The notes: generated by a model from the letters alone, not told the origin. A DNA stretch of 64,000 nucleotides from Streptomyces sp. SCUT-3 (GCF_014083985.1 NZ_CP046907.1:3572501-3636500); one strand, 5' to 3'; positions 8,255 to 17,917 are shown, numbered from the stretch's first letter. A program made the numbers and translations.

Positions 8255-8623
8255 GTGGCCACTGTGGAACTGACCAAGGACAACTTCGACGAGGTCGTGA
8301 CGGGCGGAGGCATCGTGCTCGTCGACTTCTGGGCCGCCTGGTGCGGGCCGTGCCGGATGTTCGCGCCGGTGTTCGAGCGGGTCTCGGAGCGGCACGAGGA
8401 CGTCGTGTTCGGCAAGGTCGACACCGAGGCGCAGCCGGAACTGGCCGGTGCGTTCCAGATCTCCTCCATCCCCACGCTGATGGTGGTCCGGGACAAGGTG
8501 GTCCTGTACTCCCAGCCCGGCGCGCTGCCGGAGCAGGCACTGGAGGAGCTCGTCACCAAGGCCCGCGAACTCGACATGGACGAGGTGCGCCGCCAGCTGG
8601 CCGAGCAGGGCTCCCGGGCGTGA
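8255..8623 (+). CDS. trxA: thioredoxin
   Basis: Thioredoxin of 122 residues with the classic active site WAAWCGPCRMF (Cys30, Cys33), the cis-proline loop SSIPTLMVV, and a C-terminal helix somewhat longer than in E. coli TrxA. GTG 8255 follows GAGGAGGAACC. It reduces disulfides and persulfides in the cytosol. The operator directly upstream places it in the putative persulfide regulon, where it could recycle the peroxiredoxin or release sulfane sulfur as sulfide. It is probably an accessory paralogue rather than the housekeeping thioredoxin. Confidence 0.92.
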   Translation: MATVELTKDNFDEVVTGGGIVLVDFWAAWCGPCRMFAPVFERVSERHEDVVFGKVDTEAQPELAGAFQISSIPTLMVVRDKVVLYSQPGALPEQALEELVTKARELDMDEVRRQLAEQGSRA

Positions 8624-8724
8624 GCGCACCGGGACCGGAAGGCCCGGTCGGCACGGGCCCGGTCGGCACGGGCACGGACGGCGACCCCCGGCCGCGCGCC
8701 GGGGGCGGGGAAGGAGCGGTGGAC

Positions 8725-9369
8725 GTGGACAGCCGGGAGTGGGACGAGCGCTACGCCTCCCGCGAGCTCGTGTGGGGCGCGGAGCCCAACCGGTGGCTGG
8801 TGCGGGAGGTTGAAGACCTTGCGCCGGGACGTGCGCTCGACCTGGCCGCGGGCGAGGGGCGCAACGCCCTCTGGCTCGCGGACCGCGGCTGGCGCGTGAC
8901 GGCGGTCGACTTCTCGCGGACCGCCCTCGACCGCGGCCGCCGGCTCGCGGCCGGACTGCCCGCGGAGGCGGCCGGCCGCATCGACTGGGTGCACGCGGAC
9001 GTGTGCGACCACGAGCCGGAGGACCGCGCGTTCGACCTGGTCGCCGTCGTCTACCTGCACCTGCCGGCCGACCGGCGGCGCGTGGTGCTGCGGCGCGCCG
9101 CCGGGGCGGTCGCTCCCGGCGGGGTCCTGCTCGTCGTCGGGCACGACACCACCAACCTCACCGAGGGCGTGGGCGGGCCGCAGGACCCGGACGTGCTGTT
9201 CACGCCGGACGACGTCCTCGCCGACCTCGCGGACTCCGGGCTCGAGGCCGTGCGCGCCGAACGCGTCCGCCGCCCCGTCGAGACCGCCGACGGCGGCACG
9301 GCCCGCGCGGTCGACGCCCTGGTGCGGCTGCGCCGCCCGCGGCAGGAGCCGGACCCGGCCTCGCCGTGA
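8725..9369 (+). CDS. class I SAM-dependent methyltransferase (TehB-like)
   Basis: Methyltransferase of about 214 residues. Motif I is seen as ALDLAAGEGRNALWLA, followed by VTAVDFSRTALDRG and later FDLVAVVYLHLP. The family includes TehB and thiopurine-type enzymes that methylate soft nucleophiles such as tellurite, selenium or thiols. Three in-frame GTG starts are possible: 8620 overlapping the thioredoxin stop, 8719, and 8725. I prefer 8725 because AAGGAG at 8711-8716 is then eight bases upstream and the product begins at WDERYASRELVWG, the normal N-terminus. It lies in the same direction as thioredoxin and may be cotranscribed. Methylation of a sulfur or chalcogen compound is plausible but inferred. 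Confidence 0.8.
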   Translation: MDSREWDERYASRELVWGAEPNRWLVREVEDLAPGRALDLAAGEGRNALWLADRGWRVTAVDFSRTALDRGRRLAAGLPAEAAGRIDWVHADVCDHEPEDRAFDLVAVVYLHLPADRRRVVLRRAAGAVAPGGVLLVVGHDTTNLTEGVGGPQDPDVLFTPDDVLADLADSGLEAVRAERVRRPVETADGGTARAVDALVRLRRPRQEPDPASP

Positions 9370-9617
9370 CCCGCCGGGCGGGGCGCCCGCCGCGCCTCCG
9401 CCCCACGGCCCTTCCGCCCCACGGCCTTTCCGCGCCACCGCCCTTCCGGGCTTCCGGCACGGGGAGCTCCCGGGGCGGGGGCTTCCGAGACGCCCGGTGC
9501 CGGGCGCGGTTCACCCCGGGCCGCCCCGGCGCCGGGCCGCTGCCGCTCCGGTGCCGGGCCGGTGCCGCTCCGGTGCCGCTCCGGTGCCGGGCCGTCGTGC
9601 CCGTGCGGAGGGGGCCT
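9370..9617. other. GC-rich spacer with GGTGCCG repeats
   Basis: Holds short degenerate repeats of CTCCGGTGCCG type (about 9540-9600) between the convergent methyltransferase and phosphatase genes. I see no gene. Confidence 0.5.
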
Positions 9618-12110
9618 TCAGCTCCAGGGGGCGGGGCCGGGCAGGGCGATCTCCGCCCAGATGGTCTTGCCTCCCTGGGTGTGGCGGGTGCCCCACCGCT
9701 GGGCGAACTGGGCGACCAGGAGCAGGCCGCGCCCGCCCTCGTCGTAGGTGCGGGCCCGGCGCAGGTGCGGGGCGGTGCTGCTGCCGTCGGACACCTCGCA
9801 GACGAGGACCCCGTCACGGATCAGGCGCAGCCGGACGGGCGGGCTCCCGTAGCGGATGGCGTTGGTGACCAGCTCGCTGACCACCAGTTCGGTGGTGAAG
9901 GCAGCGTCCTCCAGCCCCCAGGCCGTCAGCCGTTCCGAGGCCATGGAGCGTGCCCGGGACACGGCGGCGGGGTCGGAGGGCAGCTCCCAGGAGGCGACCT
10001 GGTCGGCGTCGAGGGCCCGGGTGCGGGCGACGAGCAGGGCCACGTCGTCGGTGGTCCGCTCGGGCAGCAGGGCCCGGGTCAGGGTCGAGCAGGCGTCCTC
10101 CAGGGAGGGGGCGGGCCCGGCCAGGACCCGCAGCAGTTCGTCGGTCCCGGTGTCGATGTCGCGGCCGCCGGCCTCGACGAGGCCGTCGGTGTAGAGGACG
10201 AGGATGCTGCCCTCGGGCAGTTTCCGCTCGACGGACTCGAAGGGCAGGCCGCCCACCCCCAGCGGGGGCCCCGGGGACAGGTCGACCAGGCCCACGGCGC
10301 CGTCGGGGGTGACCAGGGCGGGCGGCGGGTGACCGGCGCTGGAGACGCAGCACAGGCGCGAGACCGGGTCGTAGACCACGTACAGGCAGGTGGCGACGAG
10401 GTCGGTGACGACCTCCAACTCCGGTTCGGTGCCGGTGTTCTCCTCGGCCGCCAGGTGGGCGACCAGGTCGTCGAGGTGGACGAGGAGCTCGTCGGGGGGC
10501 AGGTCGACGTCGGCCAGGGTGCGCACCGCGGTCCTCAGCCGGCCCATGGTCGCGGAGGCGCGGAGCCCGTGCCCCACCACGTCGCCGACGACCAGGGCGA
10601 CCCGGGCGCCGGAGAGCGGGATCACGTCGAACCAGTCCCCGCCCACTCCGGCCCGGGAGCTGGCCGGGAGGTAGCAGGAGGCCACGGACACCGCCTCCTG
10701 CACGGCGGGCCGCTGCGGGAGGAGGCTGCGCTGCAGGGCCAGGGCCGTGGCGCGCTCCCGGGTGTAGCGGCGCGCGTTGTCCACGGACACGGCGGCGCGG
10801 GCCGCGATCTCCCCGGCGAGGCGCAGGTCGTCGTCGTCGAAGGGCTCCGGGTGCCGGTGGCGGACGAGCACCGCGACGCCCAGGGTGATGCCGCGGGCCC
10901 GCAACGGCACCGCCATGATCGAGTGCACCCCGAACCGGTGGACGGTCCCCATCCGCGAGGGGTCGCGGGCGCCCCACTTCACGACGGCCTCGTCCAGGAC
11001 GCTGTGCTGCGAGGGCCGGCCCGTGGCGAGGCAGACGGCCGGCGGCGAGTCCTCCGGGTAGTAGTCCAACTCGCCGGGCTCGGTGACCGCTTCGGGAACG
11101 CCGGGGAAGATCGACGCCTGCGCGGCGCGGCGCAGCGGGACGGTGCCCGCGAACGGCTTCGGCTCGCTGCCCCGGAACAGCGGGTCCAGCAGGTCGACGG
11201 TGACGAAGTCGGCGAGCCGGCCCACCGCCACGTCGGCCATCTCCTGGGCGGTGCGGGTCACGTCCAGGGTGCTGCCGACCTGCGTGCTGACGTCGTTGAG
11301 CAGCGCGAGGCGCTCCCTGGCCCAGTACTCCTCGGTGGTGTCGAGCACGGTGAGCTCCACCCGGTGGACCCGGCCGGCCGGGTTCCTGAGCGGGGACAGG
11401 GAGACGGACCAGACCCGCTCGCGGGAGCCGGCCGGGGTGCCGACGTGCACCTCCAGGCGTCCGGGCTCGCCCGTCTCCAGCACCCGGAGCATGCCGGCCT
11501 CGACCTCCCGCCGCACGGGGGTCGGCAGCAGGTCGGTGACGGGCAGGCCGCGCATCCGCTCCTCGGCCAGGCCGGCCTCCCGGGCCAGCCCGTCGCTCGC
11601 CCGCAGGATCCTCAGGCGCTCGTCGCAGACCGCCACGGGCAGGCGGCACTGCAGGAAGGCCTCCTCGGCCGTCCGCCGGTCCGCCTCCCGCTCGTCGGCG
11701 GTCCTGGTCTCCTCCGCCGGGCCGCCGGGCCGGCCCTCCTGCCGCGACGCGGTCACCCGGTCCGCCGGAAGGGCCACGACGAGCCACTGGAGTGCGCCCT
11801 CGTCGTTCAGGGACGGGTGCACCTCCAGCCACACCGGCAGCGTGCGGCCGTCCCGGTGCCGCAGCTCCGCCGTTCCGCTCCACCCGGCGGACCTCGCGAG
11901 CAGGCGCCCGGTGGCCCGCGGCACGTCCGGGCCGAGCAGGCGGTCGACGGGACTGCTCACGGCCTCCTCGCGCGAGTGGCCCAGCAGCCGCTCGGCCCCC
12001 TCGCTCCACCCGACGACGATCCCCCGGGCGTCGACGACCGCGGTGGCCGAGAACGCCGGGAACGGGGGGCCGCCGGGGCCGTCGCCGAGGGTGGCATCGT
12101 GCATGTCCAT
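9618..12110 (-). CDS. PAS-GAF-PP2C phosphatase with HATPase domain (SpoIIE/RsbU-like)
   Basis: Signalling protein of 830 residues. Domains in order: PAS (about 18-115, DARGIVVGWSEGAERLLGH), a second PAS (about 145-265), GAF (about 280-450), a PP2C/SpoIIE Ser-Thr phosphatase (about 465-685, GGDWFDVIPL and VALVVGDVVGHG, ending in DDVALLVAR), and an RsbW-like histidine-kinase ATPase (about 700-820, FTTELVVSELVTNAIRYG and DEGGRGLLLV). Such multidomain proteins are abundant in streptomycetes and act on anti-anti-sigma factors in partner-switching. No sigma or anti-sigma partner is adjacent. The ATG at 12110 has a weak ribosome site; ATG 12104 is an alternative. Confidence 0.92.
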   Translation of the reverse strand: MDMHDATLGDGPGGPPFPAFSATAVVDARGIVVGWSEGAERLLGHSREEAVSSPVDRLLGPDVPRATGRLLARSAGWSGTAELRHRDGRTLPVWLEVHPSLNDEGALQWLVVALPADRVTASRQEGRPGGPAEETRTADEREADRRTAEEAFLQCRLPVAVCDERLRILRASDGLAREAGLAEERMRGLPVTDLLPTPVRREVEAGMLRVLETGEPGRLEVHVGTPAGSRERVWSVSLSPLRNPAGRVHRVELTVLDTTEEYWARERLALLNDVSTQVGSTLDVTRTAQEMADVAVGRLADFVTVDLLDPLFRGSEPKPFAGTVPLRRAAQASIFPGVPEAVTEPGELDYYPEDSPPAVCLATGRPSQHSVLDEAVVKWGARDPSRMGTVHRFGVHSIMAVPLRARGITLGVAVLVRHRHPEPFDDDDLRLAGEIAARAAVSVDNARRYTRERATALALQRSLLPQRPAVQEAVSVASCYLPASSRAGVGGDWFDVIPLSGARVALVVGDVVGHGLRASATMGRLRTAVRTLADVDLPPDELLVHLDDLVAHLAAEENTGTEPELEVVTDLVATCLYVVYDPVSRLCCVSSAGHPPPALVTPDGAVGLVDLSPGPPLGVGGLPFESVERKLPEGSILVLYTDGLVEAGGRDIDTGTDELLRVLAGPAPSLEDACSTLTRALLPERTTDDVALLVARTRALDADQVASWELPSDPAAVSRARSMASERLTAWGLEDAAFTTELVVSELVTNAIRYGSPPVRLRLIRDGVLVCEVSDGSSTAPHLRRARTYDEGGRGLLLVAQFAQRWGTRHTQGGKTIWAEIALPGPAPWS

Positions 12111-12364
12111 CCGTCGCCCATCCTGCTCCCGCAGATTCCGTGCACGGGGACCGCCTGCGAGGACGCGGTTCGGCAGGAGGCGTCAGGGCCCGCCGCGTTG
12201 ACACCTTTCCTCACTCTAACCACGCTTTGCGCGCCCCCGCAGTTCGGCGGCGGGCCCGCCGCGGCGGGCCCGCGGAGGCGTCCGGCGCCGGTCGGAGGAG
12301 GCGTCCGGACCGGGGCGGGAGAGGCGTCCGGTGCCGGTCCGGAGAGGCGGACGGCCCCTGCCCG
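12111..12364. other. intergenic, no gene seen
   Basis: Upstream region of the phosphatase gene. A short AT-richer stretch at about 12200-12230 could hold its promoter. The rest is GC-rich low-complexity sequence. Confidence 0.4.
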
Positions 12365-12410
12365 CACCGCTCCCGCCGGCACACTTCGAGGTGTGCCGGC
12401 GGGAGCGGTG
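12365..12410. terminator. terminator of the GvpU-like gene
   Basis: A perfect 20-bp stem (12365-12384 with 12391-12410) closes on the 6-nt loop TTCGAG. It lies about 80 bp downstream of the leftward gene at 12488 and before the next leftward gene. Confidence 0.85.
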
Positions 12411-12487
12411 GCGCACAGGGGCCGGACGGCGGGAACGGGAAGGCCGGTGCCGCGGGGGCCGGGCCTCGAACGGGGTGGGGGGCGGAC

Positions 12488-12868
12488 TCAGCGGTCCGAG
12501 TAACTCAGCTCCCCGACCGTCCAACTGCTCACTTCGTCCAGGGCGATGCGGTACATGCCTCCGGTGTCGGGGAGGCCGAAACTCCCCTGCAGGATCCGGG
12601 CGAGGTGCAGGTGCAGGTGGGTGGGCCGCCCGTCGCCGGAGGAGGACGGGGGCCCGTCCGCCCCGGCGGGGGTGAAGAGGGTGGCGAACGACTTGAGGCG
12701 CTCCGAGTCGCCGAGCACCTCGGCCACCCGGGCCCTCCACACCGCCTCCGGTGCCAGCCGGCCGGTGATGACGGCACCGGGGACGACGACGGTGAGGGGC
12801 ATCTGGTTGCTCTGTTCCGACTCCACCAGGGCGGCGATGTCGACGAGCAGCGTGTCTGGCTTGGCCAT
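12488..12868 (-). CDS. GvpU-like gas-vesicle accessory-type protein
   Basis: Acidic protein of 126 residues beginning MAKPDTLLVDIAALVESE. The pattern of a short N-terminal helix, then LTVVVPGAVITGRL, then PTHLHLHLARILQ and a final beta-rich segment resembles the gas-vesicle accessory protein GvpU, whose members share an N-terminal LTL-V-G-V-SGTL element and a C-terminal LHL-A segment. No other gvp gene is in the window, so any gas-vesicle role is uncertain; streptomycetes carry solitary relatives. It is followed by a strong terminator and is divergent from the DUF1876 gene. Confidence 0.6.
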   Translation of the reverse strand: MAKPDTLLVDIAALVESEQSNQMPLTVVVPGAVITGRLAPEAVWRARVAEVLGDSERLKSFATLFTPAGADGPPSSSGDGRPTHLHLHLARILQGSFGLPDTGGMYRIALDEVSSWTVGELSYSDR

Positions 12869-13157
12869 GCGGGCAGAGTAACGCGCCCGTCCACCCCGCG
12901 CCGGGCCGTTCCGGGCGCAGTTCGGGCTTTCCGCCCGCCCCTGTCCCGCCCTGTCCCGTCCCGGCCCCTGCCCCGTCCCCGGCGCGGGGGTCGGTGCCGG
13001 CGCCTCCGCCGGCACCGTGCCCCGGGAGCCCTGAACGCGTACCGCCGGGGGCACCGGGCGAGGGGTTTCGGCGGGAGGCCCCGCGGTGCCGCCGGCGACT
13101 GGCGGAGAGAGCCGGTGGGGGCGCACGCTGGAGGGAGAGGGCGTGGAGGTGAACGAC

Positions 13158-13430
13158 ATGACCATGAACGTCGTCGGGCAGCACATCGAGATGGAGTTCC
13201 AGGAGGACAGCCAGCGCACCAGGGCGGCCGCCCTGCTCCGCCTCCCGGACGGAACGGAACTGAGGGCGCACGGGCAGGCCAAGCGCAACCCGATCGACCC
13301 CGCGCAGCCACGGGTCGGGGAGGAGATCGCCGCGGCCAGGGCACTGACGGACCTGGCCCACCAGCTGATGGAGAAGGCGGCCGTGGAGATTGAGGACAGC
13401 ACGCACAAACCCGTGCGCTCGCTCGTCTGA
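13158..13430 (+). CDS. DUF1876 domain-containing protein
   Basis: Small protein of 90 residues of the DUF1876 (dsRBD-like) family, common in actinomycetes and of unknown role. It is recognised from the MTMNVVGQHIEMEF opening, then TRAAALLRLPDGTELRAHGQAKRNP and a final helix with ALTDLAHQLM. I chose ATG 13158 because GGAGGT ends eight bases upstream; GTG codons at 13143 and 13149 are less well placed. Transcribed alone. Confidence 0.85.
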   Translation: MTMNVVGQHIEMEFQEDSQRTRAAALLRLPDGTELRAHGQAKRNPIDPAQPRVGEEIAAARALTDLAHQLMEKAAVEIEDSTHKPVRSLV

Positions 13431-13628
13431 CCGTCCGCGGGATCCGCCCGGGCCCCCGCAGGCGGCCCGGGCGGCGCCGTGCCCCCCACCCCGCCCTCTC
13501 CCTCCGCCCCCGAGCCCTCCCGCCCGGAGCCCCGCGTGCCTTCCGGCGCGTCGGCGTACCGCCGCCGGGCGGCCCGGCGCGGGCCGATAGCCTGGCGAGG
13601 ACGGATGCGCGCGGAACGGGGGCGGGAC

Positions 13629-15098
13629 ATGGCCGATGCGGTGATCGTCGGGACCGGGCCCAACGGCCTGGCCGCCGCGGTGGTGATGGCCCGGGCGGGC
13701 CTGGAGGTCGAACTGCGCGAACGCGCCGACGAGATCGGCGGCGGACTGCGCACCGTCCCCCTCTTCGACGACGACGTCGTCCACGACATCTGCTCCGCCG
13801 TCCACCCCATGGCCGCGGCCTCCCCCTTCTTCCGCGAGTTCGACCTCGCCGCCCGCGGCGTGGAGCTGCTCAGCCCGGAGATCAGCTACGCCCACCCGCT
13901 CGACGGCGGACGCTCCGCCCTCGCCCACCGCGACCTCGACGCCGCCTGCGAGGCCCTGGGGCCGGACGGCCCGCGGTGGCGCCGGCTGATGGAGCCCCTG
14001 CTGCGCCACGGCGATGGCGTCGTGGACTTCCTCATGGCCGGTCAGCGCAGCCTCCCCGCCGACCCGGTGGTGCCGCTCCTGCTGGCCGGCCGCATCCTGC
14101 GGCACGGAACCCCGCTCGCCGCGCGCAGCTTCACGGGCGACCGGGCGCCCGCGCTGCTCACCGGCGTGGCCGCGCACGCCGTCGGCCGGCTCCCCACCCC
14201 GGAATCGGCCGCGGTCGCCCTCCTCCTGGGGCACCTGGCCCACACCCCGGCGGGATGGCCGCTGCCGAGGGGCGGCAGCGCGCGCATCGCGGAGGCCATG
14301 GCCGCCGACATCACCGCACACGGCGGGGTGTTCCGCACCGGAAGCCCCGTCACCGACCTGCGCGAGGTGCGCGGCGCACGGGCGGTCCTGCTGGACACCG
14401 CGCCCAAGGGGTTCCTGGCGATGGCCCGCCCGCTGCTGCCGCCCCGCTACGCCCGCGCCCTGGAGCGCTTCCGGTACGGGCCGGCCGCGGCCAAGGTCGA
14501 CTTCCTGGTCTCCGAGCCGATCCCGTGGGCCGACCCCGAGGTCGGCCGGGCGGGCACCGTGCACCTCGGCGGCACCCAGGCCGAGATGTTCCGGCAGGAG
14601 ACCCTGACCGCCGGGGGCACGGTCACGCCCGACCCCTTCGTGCTGCTGGTCGACCCCGCCGTGGCCGACCCCGGGCGGGCCCGGCCCGGCCGGCGCCCGG
14701 TGTGGGCCTACGCCCACGTGCCCAACGGCTCGGACGTCGACCCGGTCGCCCTCGTCCGGTCCCGCATCGAACGCTGGGCCCCCGGCTTCGGCGACACGGT
14801 CCTCGCCGAGCGGGCGATCGGCCCGGCCGAGTACGAGGAGTACAACCCCAACTACGTGGGCGGCGACATCGGTGCGGGCGCGGTCACCCTGGCGCAGGCC
14901 CTGCTGCGCCCGGTGCCGCAGGTCGACCCGCACCGCACCCCGCTGCGCGGCGTGTACCTGTGCTCGGCCTCCACCCCGCCGGGCCCCGGTGTCCACGGCA
15001 TGTCCGGGTACCTCGCCGCCCGGTCCGCGCTGCGCCGCGAGTTCGGGATCCGCGACCTGCCGTCGCTGGCCCCGGCGGACAGCCGCGCGGGGGCCTGA
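13629..15098 (+). CDS. FAD-dependent phytoene-desaturase-like oxidoreductase
   Basis: Protein of 489 residues of the NAD(P)/FAD-dependent CrtI-like family. The Rossmann motif VIVGTGPNGLAAAVVMARAG opens the protein and the C-terminal FAD motif is GVYLCSASTPPGPGVHGMSGYLAAR. The family covers carotenoid desaturases and many uncharacterised oxidoreductases. No carotenoid gene is nearby, so the substrate is unknown. ATG 13629 gives the canonical N-terminus; an in-frame ATG at 13605 with GCGAGGA before it is an alternative adding eight residues. It converges on a MarR gene 35 bp away. Confidence 0.85.
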   Translation: MADAVIVGTGPNGLAAAVVMARAGLEVELRERADEIGGGLRTVPLFDDDVVHDICSAVHPMAAASPFFREFDLAARGVELLSPEISYAHPLDGGRSALAHRDLDAACEALGPDGPRWRRLMEPLLRHGDGVVDFLMAGQRSLPADPVVPLLLAGRILRHGTPLAARSFTGDRAPALLTGVAAHAVGRLPTPESAAVALLLGHLAHTPAGWPLPRGGSARIAEAMAADITAHGGVFRTGSPVTDLREVRGARAVLLDTAPKGFLAMARPLLPPRYARALERFRYGPAAAKVDFLVSEPIPWADPEVGRAGTVHLGGTQAEMFRQETLTAGGTVTPDPFVLLVDPAVADPGRARPGRRPVWAYAHVPNGSDVDPVALVRSRIERWAPGFGDTVLAERAIGPAEYEEYNPNYVGGDIGAGAVTLAQALLRPVPQVDPHRTPLRGVYLCSASTPPGPGVHGMSGYLAARSALRREFGIRDLPSLAPADSRAGA

Positions 15099-15133
15099 AC
15101 CGGGCCTGTCCGGGTGGGGGCGGGGAGCCGGGC

Positions 15134-15640
15134 CTACAGGGGCATGCGGCTGCCGAGGCGGCCCTCGAGGTGGAGGAGGAGCTCGCCGAGCAGCCGGGCG
15201 AGTTCGTCCTGGCCGGAGCGGCCCATACCGGCCAGCAGCGCCGCCTCGTAAGCGAGTTGCTCGGGCAGCAGCCGGTCGACCAGTTCCAGGCCGGTGTCGG
15301 TGAGGGAGACGTGGGCGACGCGGCGGTCGCGTTCGTCGGCGCGCCGGGCGATCAGGCCGCGCTCCTCCAGTTGCCGCAGCCGTTTGGTGACGGCGGCACC
15401 GGAGGCGAAGGTCTCGCGGGCGAGACGGCTGGGAGTGAGGTCGCGGCCCGTGCGGCGGAGGGTGCCCAGGATGTCGAACTCGGCGCGGCTCAGGCCCTCG
15501 TCGGCGAGCGGGGCGTCGGCGGCCTGCTGCAGCAGGGCGGAGCAGCGGTTGAGCCGGCCGATGAGCGCCATCGGGGCGGTGTCGAGGTCGGGCCGGACGT
15601 GCTGCCACTGGCGCAGCACCCCTGCGACGATGTCCTCCAC
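15134..15640 (-). CDS. MarR family transcriptional regulator
   Basis: Winged-helix regulator of 168 residues. The recognition region is visible at about 55-110: LSRAEFDILGTLRRTG, LTPSRLARETFASGAAVTKRLRQLEERGLIARR, then the wing DERDRRVAHVSLTDTG. The start is GTG at 15640. The FUSC-type transporter gene ends 52 bases upstream of this start and reads in the same direction, so the two may be linked, with the MarR protein sensing the transporter's substrate. Confidence 0.9.
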   Translation of the reverse strand: MEDIVAGVLRQWQHVRPDLDTAPMALIGRLNRCSALLQQAADAPLADEGLSRAEFDILGTLRRTGRDLTPSRLARETFASGAAVTKRLRQLEERGLIARRADERDRRVAHVSLTDTGLELVDRLLPEQLAYEAALLAGMGRSGQDELARLLGELLLHLEGRLGSRMPL

Positions 15641-15691
15641 GGCCCTGCGCCCCTTCCTCGGCCCGCGCCGTCCGGGCGGGTGCCGTCGATC

Positions 15692-17470
15692 CTATGCGGC
15701 CGGGGCCGCCCGGTCGGCGGTCAGCCGCCGGACGAGGGCCGCGAGGACCTGGTGGCCGCTCCGTTCGGCGAGGGCGACGCGCTCGGCGGGCAGGGCCCGC
15801 TGCCACCACTCGCCGGAGGCGACGTCGTAGGCCTCGCGCAGCTCGATGAGGGCGACGGCGAGACGGTCCCGGGCCCAGGCGGTCTCGTCGTCCCCGGCCC
15901 GGACGCCCCCGCCGTCGGCCCCGCCCCCGGCCGCTTCGCCCCTGCCCGCGGCCGCTTCTTCCCGGCCGGGCCCGGTGCGCAGCAGCCGCTCGGCCTCCCG
16001 CTGCGCGTCGGCCGCGCGGTCCAGGGCGGCGTCGATCCGGTTCGCGGCCCGCCGGTTGGTGACCAGGACGGCGGCGAGGAGCCCCGCCGCGACACCGATG
16101 ACGGTGTCGATCAGCCGGTCGGTGACCAGCTCGCGGGCGGGCTGGTACCCGGCGAACTCCACGAGCAGCAGCGCCATCTGCGTCACGCACACCGACCCCA
16201 GCCAGTAGTTGCGGGTGATCAGTGCCTCGGCGCCGAACTGGCACAGCAGGGTGACGGCCACCAGGGTGACCACGCCGGACCGGGTGACCGGCAGCAGTGC
16301 GACGAAGGCCGCCAGCCCGAGGAGGGTTCCGACCGCGCGCTGCAGGCCGCGGCTCCAGGACAGGGTGACGTTGGCCTGGAAGACGGAGGCCGCGGTCACG
16401 ACCGCCCAGTACGGGCGGCCGACCCCCAGGGCCATGGAGGCCCAGCCCGCGGCGGCCGAGCCGACCAGCAGCCGGGCGCCGACCGGCAGCAGGGGGGAGC
16501 CCGGGCCCAGCGCGCGGGCCAGGGCGCGCATGCCGCGGGGCTTGCCGGGGTCGGGGCTGCGCAGCTTCCTGCGCCCCGCTTCGCGGTCCGCGGCGACGCC
16601 GGCCGGTTCGGTGCGCCCGGCACGGGCGGGCAGCGGGCGGTTGCGGCGCAGGTCGTGGGCGAGGGCGAGGAGTCGCCCGGCCTCCGCGGCGGAGTCGGCC
16701 GGGGTGCGGGCGAGGACGGACTCGGCGCGGACGAGGATCCGTTCGAGGGTGGCGCGGGACCCGGCCCCGGCCGGGGTGCGGGCGGGGACGAGGAAGAGGG
16801 TGTGCCAGGCGGCGGTCACCGCGGACGCGGTGGTGTGCCGCAGGCGTGGCAGGTCCTGCCGGTCACCGGTCAGCAGCCGGGCGGCCGCCTCCAGGGCGCG
16901 GGCCACGGCGAGGCGCTGCGGCCCCTGCGGGCGTACGAGGCCGGGCGCCATGACGACGATCCAGGCGCACGCGGCGCCGCCGGCGGTCAGCAGCAGGTGG
17001 AAGGGGACGTCGCCGAGGCGCTGGGGCGTGAAGGCGCAGCTGGACGCGATGAAGGTGAAGATCAGGTTGCCGGGCGGCCCGATGCGGGTGGCGTCGCAGA
17101 CCAGCTTGTGGGCCGCGGCCAGTGCCGCGCAGACGGCGACCAGCACTGCGGTGGAGGAGACCACCGCCGCGGCCGTCAGGGCGACGGCGACACTGGCGAT
17201 CATGCCCAGGCAGACCCAGGCCGTCGCGCGGGCCCGGGCGGCGTAGGGCAGCCCGTGGGCGTAGAGGGCGCAGAGGCTGCCGCCGGAGGTGTACAGGACG
17301 AGGTCGAGCCGGTCGAGGGGGAAGAGGAACAGCAGGGGGACGACCGAGGCGGCGACCACGCTGAGGGCCGGCTTGTGCCAGATGTCACCGGGCCGGTTCA
17401 GGCGCAGCGCGCTCCGGAGCGGCAGCGGGTGGATCCGCTTCCGCCGGTTCGGTTCGTCCGTTGTTGCCAC
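15692..17470 (-). CDS. FUSC family membrane protein (aromatic-acid-exporter-like)
   Basis: Membrane protein of 592 residues with two halves of hydrophobic segments. The first (about 35-195) has VVAASVVPLLFLFPLDRL and later helices. The second (about 340-480) contains the FUSC core, ALGVGRPYWAVVTAASVFQANVTL and RAVGTLLGLAAFVALL. A cytosolic linker separates the halves and a soluble, alanine/glutamate-rich tail follows. The family includes AaeB and fusaric acid resistance proteins that export aromatic carboxylic acids. GTG 17470 is the start. The divergent upstream region is AT-richer (TTAACAGGTGTTTTAC) and probably carries the promoter. Confidence 0.87.
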   Translation of the reverse strand: MATTDEPNRRKRIHPLPLRSALRLNRPGDIWHKPALSVVAASVVPLLFLFPLDRLDLVLYTSGGSLCALYAHGLPYAARARATAWVCLGMIASVAVALTAAAVVSSTAVLVAVCAALAAAHKLVCDATRIGPPGNLIFTFIASSCAFTPQRLGDVPFHLLLTAGGAACAWIVVMAPGLVRPQGPQRLAVARALEAAARLLTGDRQDLPRLRHTTASAVTAAWHTLFLVPARTPAGAGSRATLERILVRAESVLARTPADSAAEAGRLLALAHDLRRNRPLPARAGRTEPAGVAADREAGRRKLRSPDPGKPRGMRALARALGPGSPLLPVGARLLVGSAAAGWASMALGVGRPYWAVVTAASVFQANVTLSWSRGLQRAVGTLLGLAAFVALLPVTRSGVVTLVAVTLLCQFGAEALITRNYWLGSVCVTQMALLLVEFAGYQPARELVTDRLIDTVIGVAAGLLAAVLVTNRRAANRIDAALDRAADAQREAERLLRTGPGREEAAAGRGEAAGGGADGGGVRAGDDETAWARDRLAVALIELREAYDVASGEWWQRALPAERVALAERSGHQVLAALVRRLTADRAAPAA

Positions 17471-17584
17471 GACGCAACCTTAACAGGTGTTTTACTCGTG
17501 AAATGATTCCTGGTTGTCCGAAAGGGTCCACCGGACAGGCGTACCACTCAGGACACCTGTCGGACACCCGGAGGAGATGGCGCC

Positions 17585-17917
17585 ATGACCGGCCCTTCCG
17601 CGCTGGAGCTCGACGCCCTGTGGCAGGAGTTCCACGAAGTCGTCAACATGACCTCCCAGGAGCTGGCCCACTGGCTGGAATCCCGTCCGGCCGGGGAGCG
17701 CACCGCCGTCGGCGAGGGAGTGCTCGCGCTGCTCCAGAAGTCCCGCGCCGAGCTGCGCGAGGAGGACCTGCAGGTGATGTACGCCGTCGTGGACACCGTG
17801 GAGCACGAGGGCGCCGACGGACTCGACGGCCCCGGCGGGCGGGAGAAGAGGCACCGCCTGATGGCGGTCGGCCACGACCCGCTGCGGCCCACCGGCCCGC
17901 CGTCGTCCCTGCTGTGA
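17585..17917 (+). CDS. DUF3140 domain-containing protein
   Basis: Small protein of 110 residues with the DUF3140 signature LWQEFHEVVNMTSQELAHWLES followed by a basic, helical second half. It is widespread in streptomycetes and of unknown function. ATG 17585 follows GGAGGAGATGGCGCC. It is divergent from the FUSC gene. Confidence 0.88.
   Translation: MTGPSALELDALWQEFHEVVNMTSQELAHWLESRPAGERTAVGEGVLALLQKSRAELREEDLQVMYAVVDTVEHEGADGLDGPGGREKRHRLMAVGHDPLRPTGPPSSLL

Noticed and set aside
12488..12868. Gas-vesicle cluster
   Set aside because: Only one distant GvpU-like gene is present; no gvpA or other gvp gene follows.
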